Notes: a model not told the origin generated them from the sequence alone. A stretch of 64,000 nucleotides of DNA from Apostichopus japonicus (GCF_037975245.1 NC_092575.1:4891501-4955500), one strand, 5' to 3'. Counted from the first letter of the stretch, positions 39,401-51,160 are shown. Numbers and translations are program-made.

Positions 39401-42400
39401 CGTCAACGTCTTTAGATCCTGTCTGCTGTTGATACTGGATCACCGGGTGGGGGGTCTTCAGACGGGGTAAGCTAGGAGGGTCTTCTCCACCATCTGGCAC
39501 CTAGAGAGAGCAAAGAATAATAATTATATTAATATTGAGTATTTATGAAGCGAAGACATATCCACAGATAACAGTGCTTAAGGCGCAACAATATTACCGT
39601 GGTCAGCAATAACCTGTCAAACATAGAGACAATCCTTCCACATGGCAGCAGCTAAACAGTGCCCAACTGACAGTTTATCTCACAGGTCCCCATTTACACA
39701 CCTGGGTGAAGAGAGGCAATGGAGATAAAATGCCTTGCCCAAGGACACATAGTAATGATCTGGCCAGGAATGGAACCTGCAAGTCCACTGCCTTAACCAC
39801 TTCACCAAATTGCTCTCACACAGACTTTGTTGCTAAAATGAAAATGTATTGAGTAAAACAATGTAACAGTGTCATAAATTTTTGAATTGCAAACATTAAT
39901 GAGTGCTTGCCAGAGGAATAACAAGACACCTTAAGGTTCAGTCAAATCCTGTAGTTGTCAGTAATTTCACTCGGAGTCAATTTTCCTTCCAAACAGATAA
40001 AATTGATATTCACTCATGTTCTATGAATATTCATAATTATTAATATACATGAATTAAAATGTATCAATATCATTTGCATATATTTATTAGGTACTCTCTA
40101 GTTTCCTGAAAGTTTGAAAAAATACAGACTAATCAACACAGTAGATAAATGTTGTATCATCATACGATATTTTCTTCTTCTTTCACTTCCTTTCTTTCAC
40201 ATATTTTGTGACCGCTTATTTCGAGATAATGTCACTGGTTGATTTATCGGTTAAAAAGCTATATACCAGCTAATGACACAATCGTTTTAACGGTACATTT
40301 TTTTGTCTGGCTGTATTACTTACAACTTTGACCAACTCATAATTGAATGCAGCCACAAAATATTAACAAGTTCATACTTGTTTACATCAAAACAGAGAAA
40401 ATTCTGTGTCCCACAAAGTGTTTAGATTAATTTCCAAACCGTCCACTTAACAAAGTCGGAAAATTTCCAAGGACCGGTTCTTTCCTAAAATATCAAGTAC
40501 AGTATCACATGATTGTGGCAAAAATTCACGCAGAAATGGCAGCTTCGGTCATAAGTTAGTTACGTAATATTCATCCTTGGTAGGGGTTTTACATCTTCCA
40601 AACACTCTATTTTCGTAACAGTGATTGCTTCCCAATGATGGTACTATACTCCTGCTTTCCTTTTTTTTCTCTGTATTGTTTTGGCTCTTATGGAAACTCT
40701 TCCATCTAAATTTCATCATTCCCGATGCAAATTTTATAAACTCAAAGTAGCAGATTACAATTGACATCAGTTTAACATCTCTAAAGGTCTTTTCCATTAA
40801 CAGTCAGGAATAGGAACATCAGATGATAGAAAGTGCACCAGCTATGCAACTTTAGTACCGTAATTATCGTAGGTAATAGCCAACATTTGTTCATGACATG
40901 ATTTCTGTTATTTGGTAAAAGTGATTTCTTCATCAGAGGTACCGTGATTGTGTTTTTTACATTTTTTCTCCCTTCTCTGAATTGCAAAATTATGTCACCC
41001 ATTTCCATTTGCTACCAACCTGCCTCTCGGGGACTCTCATACGGGGGATGAATGATGTCTTGGAGGAGGCCAGCATCCTACGTTGGCTCGGTGAGAAGTA
41101 GAAGCTGTAGTTTAACCAGTGGACGATGCTGTACTTCACTGTGTAAGACACATCCTTGCCGATAGCATCGTGGAACTACAAGAGAATTTTTAGAAATCTT
41201 TCACATTTTCCTGTACAGTGTTTAGCCACTGAAGAAGATCCTGCTTGGATCGAAACGTCAGGCCAACTTACTTTTACACAGAGTGTTAAAGCTATAACAG
41301 AACAAGCTTATCTTGACTAGTAAATGTGTCCATCGCAGTGACTTGCATGTAAGCTCAACTAGGGTGATTCAATAGCTACTTTCACAGCTAAGTAGGAAAA
41401 TGGCAATTTGATGGTACCGATTAGCCTATCCAGTACCACACAAACTTATATTGGTGTACATATCCCTGTCATCTGTAAAAATGTAACAAAACCATGCTAA
41501 CTCTTTACAAAAGAAATAAGTAATTAATAAAAAAGTTACTACAGGGTTCTAGCACCATTTCCACCTGATATGAGCAGTTTCATTGTAAATGACACACACT
41601 ATTAACATTAATTTAAATATATCATCCACACGATGAAAATATGCAGAAAAACAATTCACAAGAAAAAAAATATATGAAAAAGAAATACTCTATGGCATTG
41701 GGATAAAGTATACCTGGTACAATTTTGATTTTCATCTCTAATTATATATAGCATGATCTACGAAGTGAGCTCATCATCTCTTCATTGCTGCATCAATAAA
41801 CACTACCAAGAAAAGGTTACACAACAGGTAGGAGATAAAATCAACAGTTTATGCAAGACCCTTTATGAATCCATTTGATAAACACACACAAGAACTTCCT
41901 TAACTAAACCCTCCTATACAGTGTTTCAATAGCGAGTCTATACATATTTTCTGAGGTCCTTCCCTACTCAAATTTGAGCTTACCATTGAGTGTATTCAGG
42001 GTACTTACCATGATGAGAGGGACAGCGTGGGGTGGCTGCTCTGCCAAACAGACGATGTCACTACCGATTCCTGATGCAGATCGGGAAAGAAGAGAAGGAA
42101 TGAATCCCCATAGAGGGTGTTTTATCTGTCATTAGCACGCAAAGATCGTCGCACACTTTCTGTGGTTTTATGACAAGAGTTTTCTGTGAAATTACTTGCG
42201 ATTTGTACAAGTATACAGTAACACTTGACTTCTACAGAATCTTTAACCATGCATAAAGATGAGGGCGCTGCGGGCGTTGCTTCGACTTACCGTAGTCTAT
42301 GATTCTCTGTTTTGTGAGGTCGGTCAACGTCCTATCTGCTTCAAAGACCCCTGCCCCCGGCGTTATCACGATCACGAGCTGGCCGGTCCGATCGAAATTA

Positions 42401-45400
42401 CGATTGATGTAATGGTTGTCGAAGACTACGGACGAAGAGAGTGATTTCGAGGGAATCGATTGACTTGATAAAAATTTGCTTTTGTAGTTCTTTATAATTT
42501 CTGATTTATACAAAATTAGAAAAAATCATTGATAGGACCTCGACTTGTCCCAAAGAAAAACATATGTGTGATTTAAGTGTACCATCTCCATTTGCCTCCT
42601 TTTCTTCAAGTCCAAATTCATGACCTCAATATATTGGTATCTCTATGTATAAAATTAGATTAATATGCATTAATTCCATGTGCTGATGTGCATACTGGCT
42701 GGAAGCAGGTTTTATGGAGATTGTGGTAGTTTTCCATCTTCCCTTTGGAGTCAGCAAGTCTTTCTAGGTAATATAAACAATGCCTTTTCTTAGAGAATTA
42801 AGGTTTGAAAAGGAACAATTTTTTTTGTATGAGATGGCTTCATCAATATGTTTTCTAAATTACTTGCATCCTTTGGGAATGTTTCATACAGTGGTAAGTA
42901 TCAATTCACTCTGTGAGACACTATCACGCCAACATGAAGCTATCCTATTTTTGCAATGCAACTAAATGTTGTTGATGAGTCCTTGAAGAAAAGTTTTAAA
43001 CTTTCTGACAATTCTGTGGAAACCACTCACCATTCATGGACATATTTATAGCCTCCAGCACGTTACCCTGAGAAGCCTTGGAAGTGATTCCTTTGGGCAT
43101 GCCTGGTACTATAAAAAAAAAAATGGAAAAAGACAAAATTGTAAAAAAAAGAAGAAAAAAAAACATAGGATCTTAAAATATTTGGTATCAACTCCTCATT
43201 AACTTCTTGAAAAATTAGCAGAAACATCCTTTTTGATGACAAAAACAATATATATGTTCAATGTTATACCTTTATTTATATGCTGTTGGATGTCCTTTTC
43301 GTATCTTTGAACAACTTTCTTCACTGTCGTTAAGAAAGGCCTCCAGTCGTCGGATCGAACATTTTGTGCCACAACTCTGAAGGTATATCCAAAGGGTATC
43401 TTTAGAAGTTTTCTTTTCAATGATGTCATATTTCATACACTTTGCAAAAGGAAAACAATTCAATTTGAGATATATCTTTAGAGGATTCCTAAACTTTAAA
43501 ACCACAAGAAAATAACATTTTGCAGACGTTTTTAGTGTATAACATACCCAAATTTAATAAGGGGGTGGAAAAATTTTCATATAGTTTTCTGCAAAAGGAA
43601 ACATGTCTGAAGAGAAACTTGCAGTTTTTTTCATCACTGACATCTTGTCAGATTTTTGAATGAATTGGACAAAATCTAGCATTCACTGAGTAAAATGAAC
43701 AGCACAAATAATTTCCAGATTAAAAGAAGTAACAAAAATCCACCCAAGTCATAACTAACATCCAACAATCAGTTAAGACCGGGTATTAAAATAACTAAAT
43801 TGCAGCATAAATAATAAGTAAATAAAAAGTAAGTCACAGCATGTGCAACTGCTTGAAACAGACTTAAATCGGTACTAAGAACTGCAATGCAGTTTTAATG
43901 TTCTTGTTTTTCCTGATCACTTTCTCGATACTATAAAGATGCTTAGTGTTTATACCTGTAGAAGTCTTCATAAACCTGTCCTGCATAATCAACATGCATT
44001 CTACTGCGAGCAGCCTCGGGAATCTCATCTGTGATAGAAAACAAGACAAAACACTTCATCCTTCTTTTACCAATAATTTTGACCAACAAACCTTATCACT
44101 CCAGCAGACATAAAATGTATTTGTGTTGCAGCATCGTATTTGTTTTAATGCAGTGTTGGAAGGGCAATTGAGTGATAGAGGAAAAGGGTTGCAAACTAGA
44201 CAAAAATTATGCTTCAGTTGGTCACAATAGAGGGCGACAATCAAGAGATATCTCTAATGTATCGTAAGTCCATGTTAATTCAATCAAACTGCGACACAAC
44301 TTTGACTGTATTCGCATCAAACTTTTTATGATATCTTAATTCATTGACTTGTGACAATTTTGCACTTTACTGTATTATATAAATATAGATATTTCAATAT
44401 TGCAATATTTATATTTTGTTATCTTTCTTATAAATTGCTATACATGCGGATTCATGAAATCACTCACTCAGACACTGACTGACTGACTGACTGACTCACT
44501 CACTGACTCGCTTAACTGACTGACTGACTCACTCACTGACTGAGCCACCCACCCACCCATCACTTACTTAACTCACTCACTCAGTTAACTGCACTTCATC
44601 ATATAAAGTTGCACTGAAAAATGCAGTAAATTATGTTTATTCATATCAAGATATTTAGTCTTCGCATTCCTATTAATTTCCTCCAGTTTGCTCTGAGATT
44701 TAATTCTGATTGATAGACGAAACTCACTCAGTGAATTAACTTCGTAGTAAGTTCTTGAAAACAGAACAATAGTAACCTCGTGGCAGATGTTCTTTTCAGT
44801 CCACTTCTGGAAAAGTTCAGTCAAAAATCCATTCACAGCTTTTTCCATGTACAGATCACCTAAGGAGCAACATAAAAAACAAAACATGTAAAACAGCAAT
44901 ATGAACACTATATCAATATGGAAATGAAAATCTCTTTTACTTTGTAGAGTATCCAAATATATGAATGTCCTTCTGCAACACCATCTACTATTACTTCAAA
45001 TTCCAATACCAGAAAGAAAAGAAGAAAAAAAAAAACTGGGCAAGCATAGAGTTAAGAACCAATTAGCTCATGTCCAAGAAAAAAGGCTTTGGAAAATTCT
45101 CCTTCTGAAAATCACTATCATCATAATAAACAAACAAAAGATACTGTCTGACTCAATTAGGCTCATAATTCGATAATTTTTTAGGAAATTATTAGGAGAT
45201 AAGCTCCTCTCTGAATCCTACAGGAAAGCTTTAAAAATGTTCCTTTTTAACTTGGATATCTAGTATGCTTCGCATCTGATCATACTTGTGGTTAAGTGAT
45301 TGTATTCCCCTGTTATGACTTAAGTTTTCCCTATTACTAGGTACCCACAGATTTATCTGAATTTAAAATGCTTGAAACCGTTTCAGTTGCTATTGCAGCA

Positions 45401-48400
45401 AGTTGGTAAGTTCACAAATTCATTACGTTCAAATGCAAAGTGCCCCCCCCCCCAAAAAAAAATCTTTTGTACTATTTGCAAGTCTTCAATATTTTTCAGG
45501 CTAAGAGCAAATAGGCTAGACAGCCCAAAAATGGTCAATACAGTACTGCTTACCCACAAAATTGTAGACTAGATAAATCCAGAAATTGCACCCAAAAGTT
45601 ACTTTTTGAATATTTGAGCTAAACTTTTGGTGCAGTAGTCCCTGGTGACTTTCAAACTTACCACAAGTATCAAATTCCCACATCTCTGAGCTCATTTGAA
45701 TATTTATAGTCACCAGTGCTGTCGAGGACCTAAATGAGACCCATGTGTCACTGTTGACGACACCACACGTGACCTTTGTGCCCCCAGACCAAAGGTCAAG
45801 GACTTGGGCCCGTATTCCAAGAAACTTCAAATTCTGGTGAAAGTGAAGGCTACTGTTCATCTACGAAAGGGAAAAGAAAATAAGAAATGGTGTTAAAAGT
45901 AAGAAGAAGATAATTCGTCTGTGAAGCAACTTTATGTCTATACACAGTAATTCCTGTTTAGTTACATTTAGTTCAAATAAAAAGAAGACTCATCTTTTCT
46001 CCTGACACACTGATATTTGGTGAGGTTGAAGAGGGTTGGGGGAGGGGGACGGACAGGGACAGTGGAGAAGCAGCAGTGGGGTAACAAATTACCGCATATA
46101 ATGTGCATGTCATGCCGCAAAGTTTGAGTGACATGAGATGTTTTATCACGAACGTAACCAGTTTATTCACATTAAAATTGAAGAAAATTATTCTGTTTGC
46201 AGAAAAGCAAGTAAACTGTGCATGAATGCAGAGGAAAATGAAACACTTTAGACAGTTTTTTTTTCTCTGTGATTTCATGTCCTGCTTCAAACACTCATAC
46301 TAACAGTATGAGTATTGTGAATATCCCTTTTTCTATTATATAAAATTTACCATTTGTTCATACTGTATGAGTGCTGTGAAGCATGATATGGGAGGACAGT
46401 ATAGAGTGGTATTAGCATGAGCATCGGATAAAGGTTAGGAAGTGTTTATACTGTCAGTATAAGTGCTGTGAAGCATGATATGAGAGGACAGTATAGAGTA
46501 GTATTAGTGTTACTATTATTAGTACAACTGGCTGAAATAAGGGCAAGAGTTATGAATATTCAATGCTGTCTTTCTGGAGAAGAAAAACACCTTTTATCTC
46601 ATTCATGATGCAATGCAAATTGTAAAATTGGTCAGAAAAAGCAATCATGGGTACCAAACAAGATGCAGTTAGTTTCTACAAACATTGTTTTTAAAGTGCA
46701 CAATCTTCATCAGAATAATAATGTCACTATGACTAAATGAATGATATATAAAATATATGCAACCAAAAGGTGCTTTTAAGACAAACCAGTTTAGCTCTGA
46801 GATTCCACATGTCACTTCTGCTTATATATTGTTCCTTGAAGACTACCTCGACAAGATCCAGGGCCACCTCCCCAGGATCCACCTTTTCGACACATACCGG
46901 TTTGTAGGCTCTCAGTTTAAAGAGACCAGCGATACCCTGCTCTATGCTTATCACATCTACAGCAGGAAAAAAAGAAGTTATCTACTACTTATATACCTTG
47001 CTCTATGTTTATCACATCTACAGCAGGGAAAATTAGAGTTATCTACTACTTATATACCCTGCTCAATGCTTATCACATCTACAGCAGGAAAAACAAGTTA
47101 TCTATATACTTTGCACTATGCTTATAACATCTACAGCAGGAAAAAAACGAAGTTATCAACGACTTATATACCCAGCTCTATGCTTATCACATCTACAGCA
47201 GGAAAACAAAGTTTAGATCTACTACTTATATACCCAGCTCTATGCTTATCACATCTACAGCAGGAAAACAAAGTTTAGATCTACTACTTATATACCCTGC
47301 TCTATGCTTATCACATCTACAGCAGGAAAACAAAGTTTAGATATACTACTTATATACCCTGCTCTATGCTTATCACATGTACAGCAGGAAAACAAAGTTT
47401 AGATCTACTACTTATATACCCTGCTCTATGCTGATCACATCTACAGCATGAAAAGAAAAACAGATATCTACTACTTATATACCCTGCTCTATGCTTATCA
47501 CATGTACAGCAGGAAAACAAAGTTTAGATCTACTACTTATATACCCTGCTCAATGCTTATCACACCTGCACAGCAGGAAAAACAAGTTATCTATATACTC
47601 TGCACTATGCTTATAACATCTACAGCAGGAAAAAAACGAAGTTATCAACGACTTATATACCCAGCTCTATGCTTATCACATCTACAGCAGGAAAACAAAG
47701 TTTAGATCTACTACTTATATACCCTGCTCTATGCTTATCACATCTACAGCAGGAAAACAAAGTTTAGATATACTACTTATATACCCTGCTCTATGCTTAT
47801 CACATGTACAGCAGGAAAACAAAGTTTAGATCTACTACTTATATACCCTGCTCTATGCTGATCACATCTACAGCATGAAAAGAAAAACAGATATCTACTA
47901 CTTATATACCCTGCTCTATGCTCATCACATCCACAGCAGGAAAAACACAGTTATCTACTACTTATACCCTGCTCTATGCTTATCACATCTACAGCAGAAA
48001 AAAAAAAACGAAGTTATCTACTACTACCCTGCTCTATGCTTATCACATCTACAGCGGGGGGGGGAACAGTTATCTACTTTCATACCATGTTATAAATAAA
48101 GTTCCCATTTCACTATGTAATTAGTTTCTGAATGATATGCTTTGACACAAAGTTGTTATGCTCTTCAAATCTGAATTAATTGCTTCCAAGACAATGTCCA
48201 AGTGACATTGTTACCATTAAGTAAATGCCTTGTAAACATATAATGTGGAAGAAACTATGAAATGTACTTCACTGAAGCAGATGGGGAAGGGGGTCAGATA
48301 AAAGGGTGGGGAATTCTCTGAGTATGGTAATAAAAGATAAAATAATGACTCTTAGTTGTGATTCAAAGGAAACAATCATTTTGGTATATTTAATATCTTG

Positions 48401-50992
48401 CTATCAAAATAATAAACACAAATAATATTATTTTGTCAAAAGGAGATGAGATACTTCACTGATCAAAATGGAAATGAACGTGATTCCAAAAGTTGTATTT
48501 AGTTTTGATTATATCTCACATTAGCAATATTGTTTTCAAAGTTGAGATTGAGAATGAGATGACAAAATCAGTTTTGCTTAATCGAGTGACTGACGTTACT
48601 GTTTTCTGGTTTGTTTTGCAACCTCCTCTAGGGTATTCAGATTTTGGCATAGTTTCAATTCTTTTGGAGCTTCCACATCAAGGAAGGTATCTACAGTAAA
48701 GGCTCTGGACTCCTTTATTCAGTAGACACAATTATAATAACTGTGACAGAATGTCCATGACAATTTTAATCTTACCTCTCTGTTGCAAACTGGTCTTGAA
48801 AGACTTCACTTGAACGAGTAGATGACTGTAAAAAAAAGTCAAACATTTTATGGTGAGAAGAGGCAGACTTGAACTTGTAAAGTTTCATCTTTTTGCAAGG
48901 GAGAGGTGGTTAGGAGGAGACAGATTCTTCCTGAAACTAAAACCTGTTACAAGAGAAAGCCTAAGACAGAAAATTTCCAAATATAAAAAACAAAATTCCC
49001 TTACTCAGATAAGACTTGTTCAAGTATTCCATCTCCAATAATGTGTCTCACAATATTCATGTAGCAAAGATCATTTACCAATATATATCAAAATATATAT
49101 GTCACCAAAAGTAGCACTTGTAAGTGAATCTACTCTTTTGATATTGAGGCAAATATGAATGTTTAATATGATAAATTAATTCAACGCATTTGTATTTTAT
49201 AACAGCACACCAAGGTAATATTTCAAAACATAGTTTGTGATTATCAATTCACAAAGCGAAGAGAAAGGTAAAGAGACAAATGATTTGTATCAGTTTTATC
49301 TATCCCGTATATTTGGCTCTAAATAATCAAGGTTATGATTTAATTATGCATGGTTCTGCATACACTGCACTGCATAAAATGGATCGAACAGTTTTGGCAA
49401 GCTATCAGTGTATACAACCATGGTAATGAAATATCATAATTGCTATCAATTCTCAAACTGCAGTTCCAGGCACACACTGCTTTCTAAAGGTGTGAGCAAT
49501 TGATTATAGATATCGACAATCTAAAACTCTCACTTTAAACCAAACAACCTACTGGAAATATCTTGTTCCCATTATAAGTTTAAATTCAAACACAGCATGA
49601 CACTAACAAAGTGCAATGGGTAGAATACTTGGGGAAAACATATTAAGATCAGATGAACAAAACACAACAAACAAATTTATTACTTGCAGGAGGTGAGCTG
49701 GAACTCACCTATCATTTGCATCTGGATGGTATATTTCAAGAATATCTCCTATCGCAATATCAGGAAATTCCTTTTGATCAATCACAACATCATCCTCTGT
49801 GAAAGAATGTCAAGTTTAAGATGGCAGTCAAATTTGAAGTTATATAAGATATATAAATCAGCCTTTAAAAATAAACGATTTATGACTCAAATTTGTTGAC
49901 CAATTAGACAAAGCCCAAGTTTCACCTAAAAATTCCTTTAACATACATTAGGTGGTAGCCTACTTTACTGTTTGTCCCACATGTAGAGCATTACAAATAT
50001 CAAAGAGGAAAAAGATAGTCACAATTGTATTTATGGCACAACAATTAGCTTAATGTACCCTACTTTATTTTGGGAATCATGTAGTGAGTTTCAACTCCTG
50101 ACTCTTGAATAGATTATTTCATTTCTACAGATCTATTAACTCTACCAGTTTTCGTGGGAGTCTGCCAGTTTTTCAGCCAATCTCCCAGCCTCCGGGTTTC
50201 ATGCTTAAATCTCCCAGTTTCATCCCATGTGTCATGTCCCAAGTACTCACTGAAAGTACGCCAAAAATAAATTCCCAAGTTGCAGAAAGTTTGGTGTGAA
50301 GTAGACTCAATTACTACAATATCAATGAAAGTGTAAGCGTGGCAGTGTAGTAATACCCAGCAGTAAATTGTTGTGAGCTCAGTGTCTACATACTGCAATT
50401 TCGACAGCTCAGTAACTACAATAATAGTACGGTTGACAGGTGTTCAGTGTAACACCAATTGTAGGTTTTCATAGCGAGATATATATCATTGTTTGTCACT
50501 GACACGTATCAAACGTACATAGTAGAACGACCTGTTTCTAGTTTTATAATTTATACATTGCTGTAAAATTTCAGTTGCAAAATGCTTAACTCCTTATTTT
50601 TGCATTAAAATAATGCTAAATCTCCCTATATATTTTTGTGACAAACAGGCTGGCAGGTCTGTTTCTCTGAGGTCCTGTCCATTACCAGAATGAGGTTATT
50701 ACTGCAACTTGCAAGTTCACAACACTTGAAAACTTATAAATAGACTGAGCAGCCTGTCAAGTAGTTCATGTACAAGCAAAGAATATGCTGCTATTGTACT
50801 TCATATACTGACTTAATCTAAATTAATGCATTACTCAAGCTAGGACTATATCATAGTTCATACTGGCAGTCATTATCATTTCGCGAAAGTGGTACTGACA
50901 CAATATAGAACTTGTTTTCGAACAACGTTCAACCACTGAATTGTCTCACCACTAAAGCCATTGCTGTGAATCAAAAGTTTGAAGTTCTTCAT
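24917..50992 (-). CDS. DEPDC5: DEPDC5, GATOR1 complex subunit
   Basis: Twenty-seven exons in transcript order: 50992-50950, 49796-49709, 48825-48776, 46956-46787, 45860-45662, 44859-44728, 44028-43956, 43376-43270, 43108-43031, 42425-42291, 42070-42009, 41175-41020, 39500-39242, 38726-38577, 37941-37840, 37091-36895, 36375-36283, 35091-35000, 33898-33709, 32749-32552, 31540-31296, 30413-30275, 29572-29461, 28984-28886, 27774-27608, 26747-26560, 25529-24917. They total 4137 bases, 1378 aa (human 1603). With NPRL2 and NPRL3, DEPDC5 forms GATOR1, the GAP for RagA/B that inhibits mTORC1 when amino acids are low. Visible: the IML1-type N-terminal half ([35 protein letters not shown]), a VDWKSLT block, a DEP domain (about residues 940-1020: [23 protein letters not shown]) and the C-terminal QYIHVTG and [13 protein letters not shown] blocks. 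The linker regions are shorter than in human, and an acidic tail follows residue ~1350. Exon 4 uses a weak donor, CTG|GTTTGT. Confidence 0.96.
26238..26345. repeat. TCATGATTAT minisatellite in DEPDC5
   Basis: Tandem copies of catgattattcat/catgatcattcat fill about 105 bases of the last DEPDC5 intron (between the exons at 25529 and 26560). Units are palindromic around TCATGA. Confidence 0.8.
26731..27005 (-). repeat. Tandem duplication including the DEPDC5 exon-26 acceptor
   Basis: The segment around the exon-26 acceptor (cttgcccaattcaggacctaagtgc and its flank, from about 26731) recurs 140 bases upstream in transcript terms (26871-26905). The copy keeps the GCACTTAG acceptor and at least 17 bases of the exon start identical. 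Use of the copied acceptor would run into an early stop at the real exon junction because 140 is not a multiple of three. Confidence 0.88.
27368..27444. repeat. (TA)n microsatellite
   Basis: A perfect 77-base TA run in the DEPDC5 intron between the exons at 26747 and 27608. Confidence 0.98.
27793..28270. repeat. Tandem repeat, five copies of a 93-103-bp unit
   Basis: Units start near 27793, 27894, 27985, 28080 and 28184, each reading gttagtaccatatctcatggagctacagagtggaatcactatcatttacac, then an A-run and ctagcctaccccag. The unit length varies with the A-run. The array abuts a LINE fragment on its right side. Confidence 0.92.
28266..28622 (+). mobile_element. 3' end of a non-LTR retrotransposon (CR1/L2-like)
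   Basis: The plus strand encodes a fragment with [20 protein letters not shown] and a following FKHFIQDFI before a stop at 28434-28436. The W-N-x-L ... S-L-x-x-F-K pattern is typical of the C terminus of CR1/L2-clade reverse transcriptases. A ~180-bp 3' UTR ends in short aaataaata-type repeats. The element is 5'-truncated, as expected, and is antisense to DEPDC5. Confidence 0.7.
30531..30960. repeat. Diverged tandem repeat, three copies of ~110-160 bp
   Basis: Three blocks share gacaccaaaatttgagagaggttgattttaagcct (near 30590, 30690 and 30855) with the same flanking words. A long open frame on the plus strand here follows the repeat and is not a gene. It is intronic in DEPDC5, between the exons at 30413 and 31296. 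Confidence 0.8.
31541..31845 (-). repeat. Tandem duplication (155 bp) including the DEPDC5 exon-21 acceptor
   Basis: Two copies of a 155-bp unit begin at about 31536 and 31691. Each contains the polypyrimidine tract and the TTCTTGCAG acceptor followed by AAAATA, the first bases of exon 21. The internal sequence (gtgttcaaacatttgtcatatagaaattta) is nearly identical between copies. Confidence 0.88.
33165..33205. repeat. G-rich tract
   Basis: A run of G3-G7 blocks (acgggggggtgggaggaggag and following) that could form a G-quadruplex on the plus strand. It lies in the DEPDC5 intron between exons 19 and 20. Confidence 0.7.
33927..33988 (+). repeat. Repeat tail with hammerhead-like core, copy 1
   Basis: CTGAAGATCGTTAGGTGAAACGTCAGGCC is followed by aacttacttttacaca, shared with a second copy at 41229-41280. 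The CTGAAGA ... GAAA spacing resembles the two conserved strands of a hammerhead ribozyme core, but helix II is poor here. It lies just upstream of the DEPDC5 exon-19 acceptor in transcript sense and is probably a retroelement tail. Confidence 0.5.
39560..39826 (-). mobile_element. tRNA-derived SINE
   Basis: Read on the minus strand it starts with a tRNA-like head (GAGAGCAATTTGGTGAAGTGG, TTAAGGCAGTGGACTTGCAGG) and continues into a body with gtgtccttgggcaaggcattttatc and cacccaggtgtgtaaatgggg. That composition is typical of deuterostome tRNA-SINEs. The left boundary is uncertain. It lies in the DEPDC5 intron between exons 12 and 13. Confidence 0.6.
41229..41280 (+). repeat. Repeat tail with hammerhead-like core, copy 2
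   Basis: CTGAAGA, one extra A, then a perfect 5-bp hairpin (GATCC TGCTT GGATC), then GAAACGTCAGGCC and aacttacttttacaca. The GAAACGTCAGGCC tail is identical to the copy at 33927. Helices I and III of a ribozyme are not evident, so self-cleavage is unproven. Intronic, antisense to DEPDC5. Confidence 0.55.
44463..44590. repeat. ACTG/ACTC microsatellite
   Basis: Imperfect tetranucleotide array of gactgactgactg and cactcactcac with a ccacccaccc patch. It lies in the DEPDC5 intron between exons 6 and 7. Confidence 0.9.
46355..46510. repeat. Direct repeat, ~60 bp, two copies
   Basis: The block gtgctgtgaagcatgatatgrgaggacagtatagagtrgtattag occurs at about 46370 and 46460. Both copies are preceded by catactgt-type words. 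It is in DEPDC5 intron 4. Confidence 0.8.
46929..48062 (-). repeat. Satellite derived from the DEPDC5 exon-4 splice acceptor (~62-bp unit, ~19 copies)
   Basis: Each unit on the minus strand contains TTTTCCTGCTGTAG (acceptor-like) followed by ATGTGATAAGCATAGAGCAG, then GGTATATAAGTAG. The unit adjoining exon 4 is the functional acceptor (exon starts at 46956), and its first ~25 exon bases match every repeat. I count 18 further copies; about 13 keep the AG, the rest have AC, GG or an inserted base. A block of about seven units is itself duplicated (offsets of 427 and 487 bases). It fills most of the left part of DEPDC5 intron 3. Confidence 0.93.
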
Positions 50993-51160
50993 TTTATCAC
51001 TTGAGGGCATCTTGGAAATGAATCTGGCTACCCCATGTCAACATCAATTCTGTAGAACTAAGTTGGATGTTAAAGACCGTCGAAATCCCTTCGCTAGTCC
51101 TTTTACTCATCGACCTTAAGATGACCTGGAAGCCGAGGGATAGCTCCACAGTACGAAAAC

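Noticed and set aside
46787-46942. Exon-4 acceptor at the nearer AG (gagcag|GGTATC)
   Set aside because: It would put the exon out of phase with exon 3 and lose the conserved ISxEQ residues; the CTGTAG acceptor restores both.
46957-48062. Regular ~62-bp repeat array reminiscent of a CRISPR array
   Set aside because: No distinct spacers or cas genes, animal genome context, and the unit derives from the DEPDC5 exon-4 boundary.
46757-48124. Long plus-strand reading frames (up to 173 residues) with repeated [10 protein letters not shown] words
   Set aside because: They are translations of the splice-acceptor satellite on the strand opposite DEPDC5.
48600-48690. Possible extra DEPDC5 exon (minus strand, after ctgtag, [14 protein letters not shown]...)
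   Set aside because: It has an acceptor but no good donor, no match to the DEPDC5 sequence expected here, and exons 3 and 4 already join in phase.
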